In this document: piece by piece, positions 62,006 to 64,000 of the stretch
Layout: each line of letters starts with the position of its first letter
Numbering within the stretch: the first letter of the stretch is position 1
Assembly (NCBI GenBank): GCA_017983955.1
Contig: JAGOAJ010000006.1
Coordinates: 62,001-126,000, forward strand
Reading direction: 5' to 3'
Source of the DNA: Burkholderiaceae bacterium
GTDB lineage: Bacteria; Pseudomonadota; Gammaproteobacteria; Burkholderiales; Burkholderiaceae_B
Length of the DNA stretch: 64,000 nt
The notes under the pieces: model-generated
Seen by the model: only the letters and a program-made list of their open reading frames with translations
Told to the model about the DNA's origin: nothing
The model's database searches: none
Made by a program: the position numbers and the translations under genes

Positions 62006-62935
62006 TTATTGCTGTCCGTCCAGGGCCTGTGAAATTTGCTCGATGTTGCGTTGCATGGACGTAAGGCCTGCACTACCCAGCAAGTACCAGTTCATGGCAT
62101 CCAGATAAACGATCTGGTTTTTTTTCCAGGCCGTAGTCTTGTGCATGAGTTCGTTGTCCAGAAGCTGCCGGGCCGATGTGCCTTCCCGGCCTATGGCGGC
62201 ATCGCGGTCAATCACGAACAGCCATTCTGGATCTGCTTTGTGTATGAATTCGAAGGATACCGCCTGCCCATGGTTAGCGGTGGCCAGATCGGGCGCCGCT
62301 GGGGGGATGCCGAAACTATCGTGAATGATGCCGAAGCGCGACCCAGGACCGTAAGCGCTGATCTTACCGCCGACGGTAAGAATCACGAGTCCGGAACCGG
62401 CCTTGCTTGCCTTTTCATGTAATGCCTGGATTGAATCGTTTAGTTGACCCAGCGCGGCCTCGGCCTGGTCTTGCTTGCCGTAGATGGAGGCCAGCGTGCG
62501 GGTGTTGCGCGCCACGCTACCGGGGAGATCCTGGGGATCTACCGTCAGGTCGATAGTGGGCGCAAGCCGGGACAGATCGCGGTACTTGAGGTTAGAGCGG
62601 CCTCCGGCCACGATGAGGTCTGGAGCTATGGCATGAATTGCTTCGTAGTTGGGCTCGAATAGCGTTCCTACTTTAGGATAAGCGTCTTGAGCATAGTCCG
62701 ATAGATAGTCTGGGTAGCCGGCGGCGGAATCCGCCAGGGCTGTCGGCTGGACGCCTAGCGCGTGCAGGATGTCAAGCGAGGCTAGATCGAAGACCACGGT
62801 CTTTTGCGGCTGGGCGGCAATTTCTGTCTGGCCCTGGGCGTGCTTGATGGTGATGGCGTTTGCTGGCATCACCATCGCGTACGAGGCTGCCCCTACTAAT
62901 AGCGCTGCTCCTAGGTGGCGTCCCCAAACCCGCAT
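62006..62935 (-). CDS. Siderophore-binding periplasmic protein
   Basis: Start 62,935 chosen because MRVWGRHLGAALLVGAASYA with VMPANA-ITIK gives a good signal peptide; the ORF opens farther upstream at 63,004. 309 residues: FDLASLDILHALGV, VGTLFEPNYEAIHAIAPDLIVAGGRS (in parts), and KADPEWLFVIDRDAAIG, typical of class III binding proteins (CeuE/FatB/YclQ-like, catecholate binding). No TonB receptor is in the window. Confidence 0.9.
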   Translation of the reverse strand: MRVWGRHLGAALLVGAASYAMVMPANAITIKHAQGQTEIAAQPQKTVVFDLASLDILHALGVQPTALADSAAGYPDYLSDYAQDAYPKVGTLFEPNYEAIHAIAPDLIVAGGRSNLKYRDLSRLAPTIDLTVDPQDLPGSVARNTRTLASIYGKQDQAEAALGQLNDSIQALHEKASKAGSGLVILTVGGKISAYGPGSRFGIIHDSFGIPPAAPDLATANHGQAVSFEFIHKADPEWLFVIDRDAAIGREGTSARQLLDNELMHKTTAWKKNQIVYLDAMNWYLLGSAGLTSMQRNIEQISQALDGQQ

Positions 62936-63184
62936 TGCGTTGAACTTCAATTCAAGACTCCCGGTAAATAGTGAAAAAATAAGTAAATGAGAATTATTCA
63001 ACATATTAACCTGCTCGGCTTATTTTCCGCAAACTAGGGGGGGCGCTGTTGCCTGCGGCAATATGCCCTCCCAGTATCTGATGACGTCCAGCGTACAATC
63101 GTCCAGAGGGTTAATACGATCCATGATTGGCATGATGGCGTTCATAAAAATTATGCAGCCGCGTGCGACAAATAGAGCCAAAAT
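62936..63184. other. Divergent control region, siderophore importer and CobW gene
   Basis: 249 bp between divergent genes. It holds the Fur-like box near the left gene. Nothing else could be assigned in its right part. Confidence 0.5.
62983..63001. promoter_or_regulatory. Fur-box-like sequence
   Basis: GTAAATGAGAATTATTCAA matches the 19-bp Fur consensus at 12 positions by eye. It lies 48 bp upstream of the binding-protein start, so the operon is probably repressed by iron. Confidence 0.7.
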
Positions 63185-64000
63185 ATGAATCCATTGATTC
63201 CCGTTACCTTGTTGACCGGCTTTCTGGGCAGCGGCAAGACCACTATCCTGAACCATCTTATGCAACAGCCCGAGATGGCCGATACTCTGGTTATCATTAA
63301 CGAATTCGGCGAGATACCGCTGGATCATATGCTGGTCGTGCATAGCATCGAAAATGTTGTGATGGAGATGAGCAGCGGTTGCTTGTGTTGCACCATCCGG
63401 GGTGATCTAGTCAAAACCCTGCGTGACATCACTTGGCGGTTCTCTCGCAACGGCCAGCGCCAGTTTCAGCGCGTACTGATAGAAACCACGGGACTGGCCG
63501 ATCCCGCACCTATCATTCACACGTTGCTAAACGACCCGCAGGTGGCGGGCCGCTATCGCCTGGATGGCATTGTGACTGCCATCGACATGGCCACGGGCAA
63601 TCAGACATTCGATACCCATGTCGAAGCAATTAAGCAGGCGGCAGTGGCTGACTGCCTGTTGTTGACTAAAATGGACTTGATCGCCGCGATTGATAAGCAG
63701 GCCTTGCTGCAGCGCTTGGATGCGATTAACCCGGCGGCGCCACGCTGGCAGGTGGATCAGGGTTGTGTAGAGCCTTCCAAACTGCTTAATCTGGGCTTGT
63801 TTTCCACGGACGGCAAGACGCCAGATGTAGCACGTTGGCTCCAGGAAGATGCCTATGCGACAAGTGCTTTACATCACGATCACCACGGACATGCACACGA
63901 CGTGAATCGCCATGATGATCACATCAAGGCATTTTGCTTCACTGTTGATGACCCCATCCCCGAAGACAAGCTTGCCGCCTGGCTGGAGCTGCTAACGGCT
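63185..64000 (+). CDS. CobW/COG0523 GTPase metallochaperone (cut by window edge)
   Basis: Open from 63,185 to the window end, so at least 272 residues. Walker A TGFLGSGKTT (about 11-20), the metal-binding CxCC in SSGCLCCTIRGDL, a Glu-Thr-Thr-Gly (ETTGLADP) switch, TKMD (NKxD-like) and a His-rich linker (HHDHHGHAHDVNRHDDH). COG0523 proteins deliver or handle zinc, cobalt or other metals. Divergent from the iron importer, so metal stress control is possible. C-terminal domain incomplete. Confidence 0.93.
   Translation, partial: MNPLIPVTLLTGFLGSGKTTILNHLMQQPEMADTLVIINEFGEIPLDHMLVVHSIENVVMEMSSGCLCCTIRGDLVKTLRDITWRFSRNGQRQFQRVLIETTGLADPAPIIHTLLNDPQVAGRYRLDGIVTAIDMATGNQTFDTHVEAIKQAAVADCLLLTKMDLIAAIDKQALLQRLDAINPAAPRWQVDQGCVEPSKLLNLGLFSTDGKTPDVARWLQEDAYATSALHHDHHGHAHDVNRHDDHIKAFCFTVDDPIPEDKLAAWLELLTA

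Noticed and set aside
61447-62064. 205-aa rightward frame over the permease gene
   Set aside because: Shadow of the FecCD permease.

Overview
The window comes from a betaproteobacterium, most likely of the Burkholderiales and close to Alcaligenaceae. This rests on the chromosomal order leuC-leuD-leuB-asd-fimV-truA-trpF, a BPSS1780-type membrane protein beside homoserine kinase, and moderate GC. No rRNA, tRNA or CRISPR array was recognised.

Positions 1 to about 28,100 are the right-hand part of a prophage with a contractile tail. It starts inside the early region: a partial zinc-ribbon gene, a DUF1376 replication-type protein, RusA and a probable late regulator. A leftward accessory gene (HEPN-like plus zinc ribbons) follows. 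Then comes the whole rightward late operon: terminase, DUF1073 portal, Mu F-like protein, protease/scaffold, capsid, connectors, DUF3383 sheath, tube, tail chaperone, tape measure, baseplate, tail fibre, fibre chaperone, holin, SAR endolysin and Rz/Rz1. The right end carries a leftward repressor and ImmA-type protease pair. The integrase and left end lie outside the window.

The most striking element is a probable tail-fibre shufflon at 22,307-23,287. The fibre gene ends in one C-terminal cassette and is followed by three silent ones, one in the same orientation and two inverted. All four start with the same 24-bp-type site and all encode ends of the form (A/G/D)-(P/A)-Y-(I/V)-H. A leftward tyrosine recombinase that resembles plasmid R64 Rci lies about 0.7 kb further on. 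Inversion should give one phage lineage at least four alternative receptor-binding tips. Two smaller coding devices are also visible: a textbook T_TTT_TTT slippery site joining the tail chaperone to an overlapping -1 ORF, and an in-frame internal GTG start that would make a nested scaffold protein.

Positions 28,132-37,256 are a tad/Flp pilus operon (pilin-like gene, TadG- and TadE-like proteins, CpaB, secretin, FHA-CpaF ATPase, TadB, TadC, DUF192). It begins abruptly with a pilin that lacks its leader, directly at the prophage edge, so the prophage may have integrated into the operon.

The rest is housekeeping: homoserine kinase, dusA, a CBS protein, a YihY-family protein, selO, aroC, an M48 lipoprotein, leuCDB, asd, a short FimV, truA, a TRAP permease pair without a binding protein, trpF, kynU and a FUSC transporter. 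A leftward siderophore ABC importer with a Fur-like box follows, and the window ends in a divergent CobW-type GTPase that is cut by the edge.
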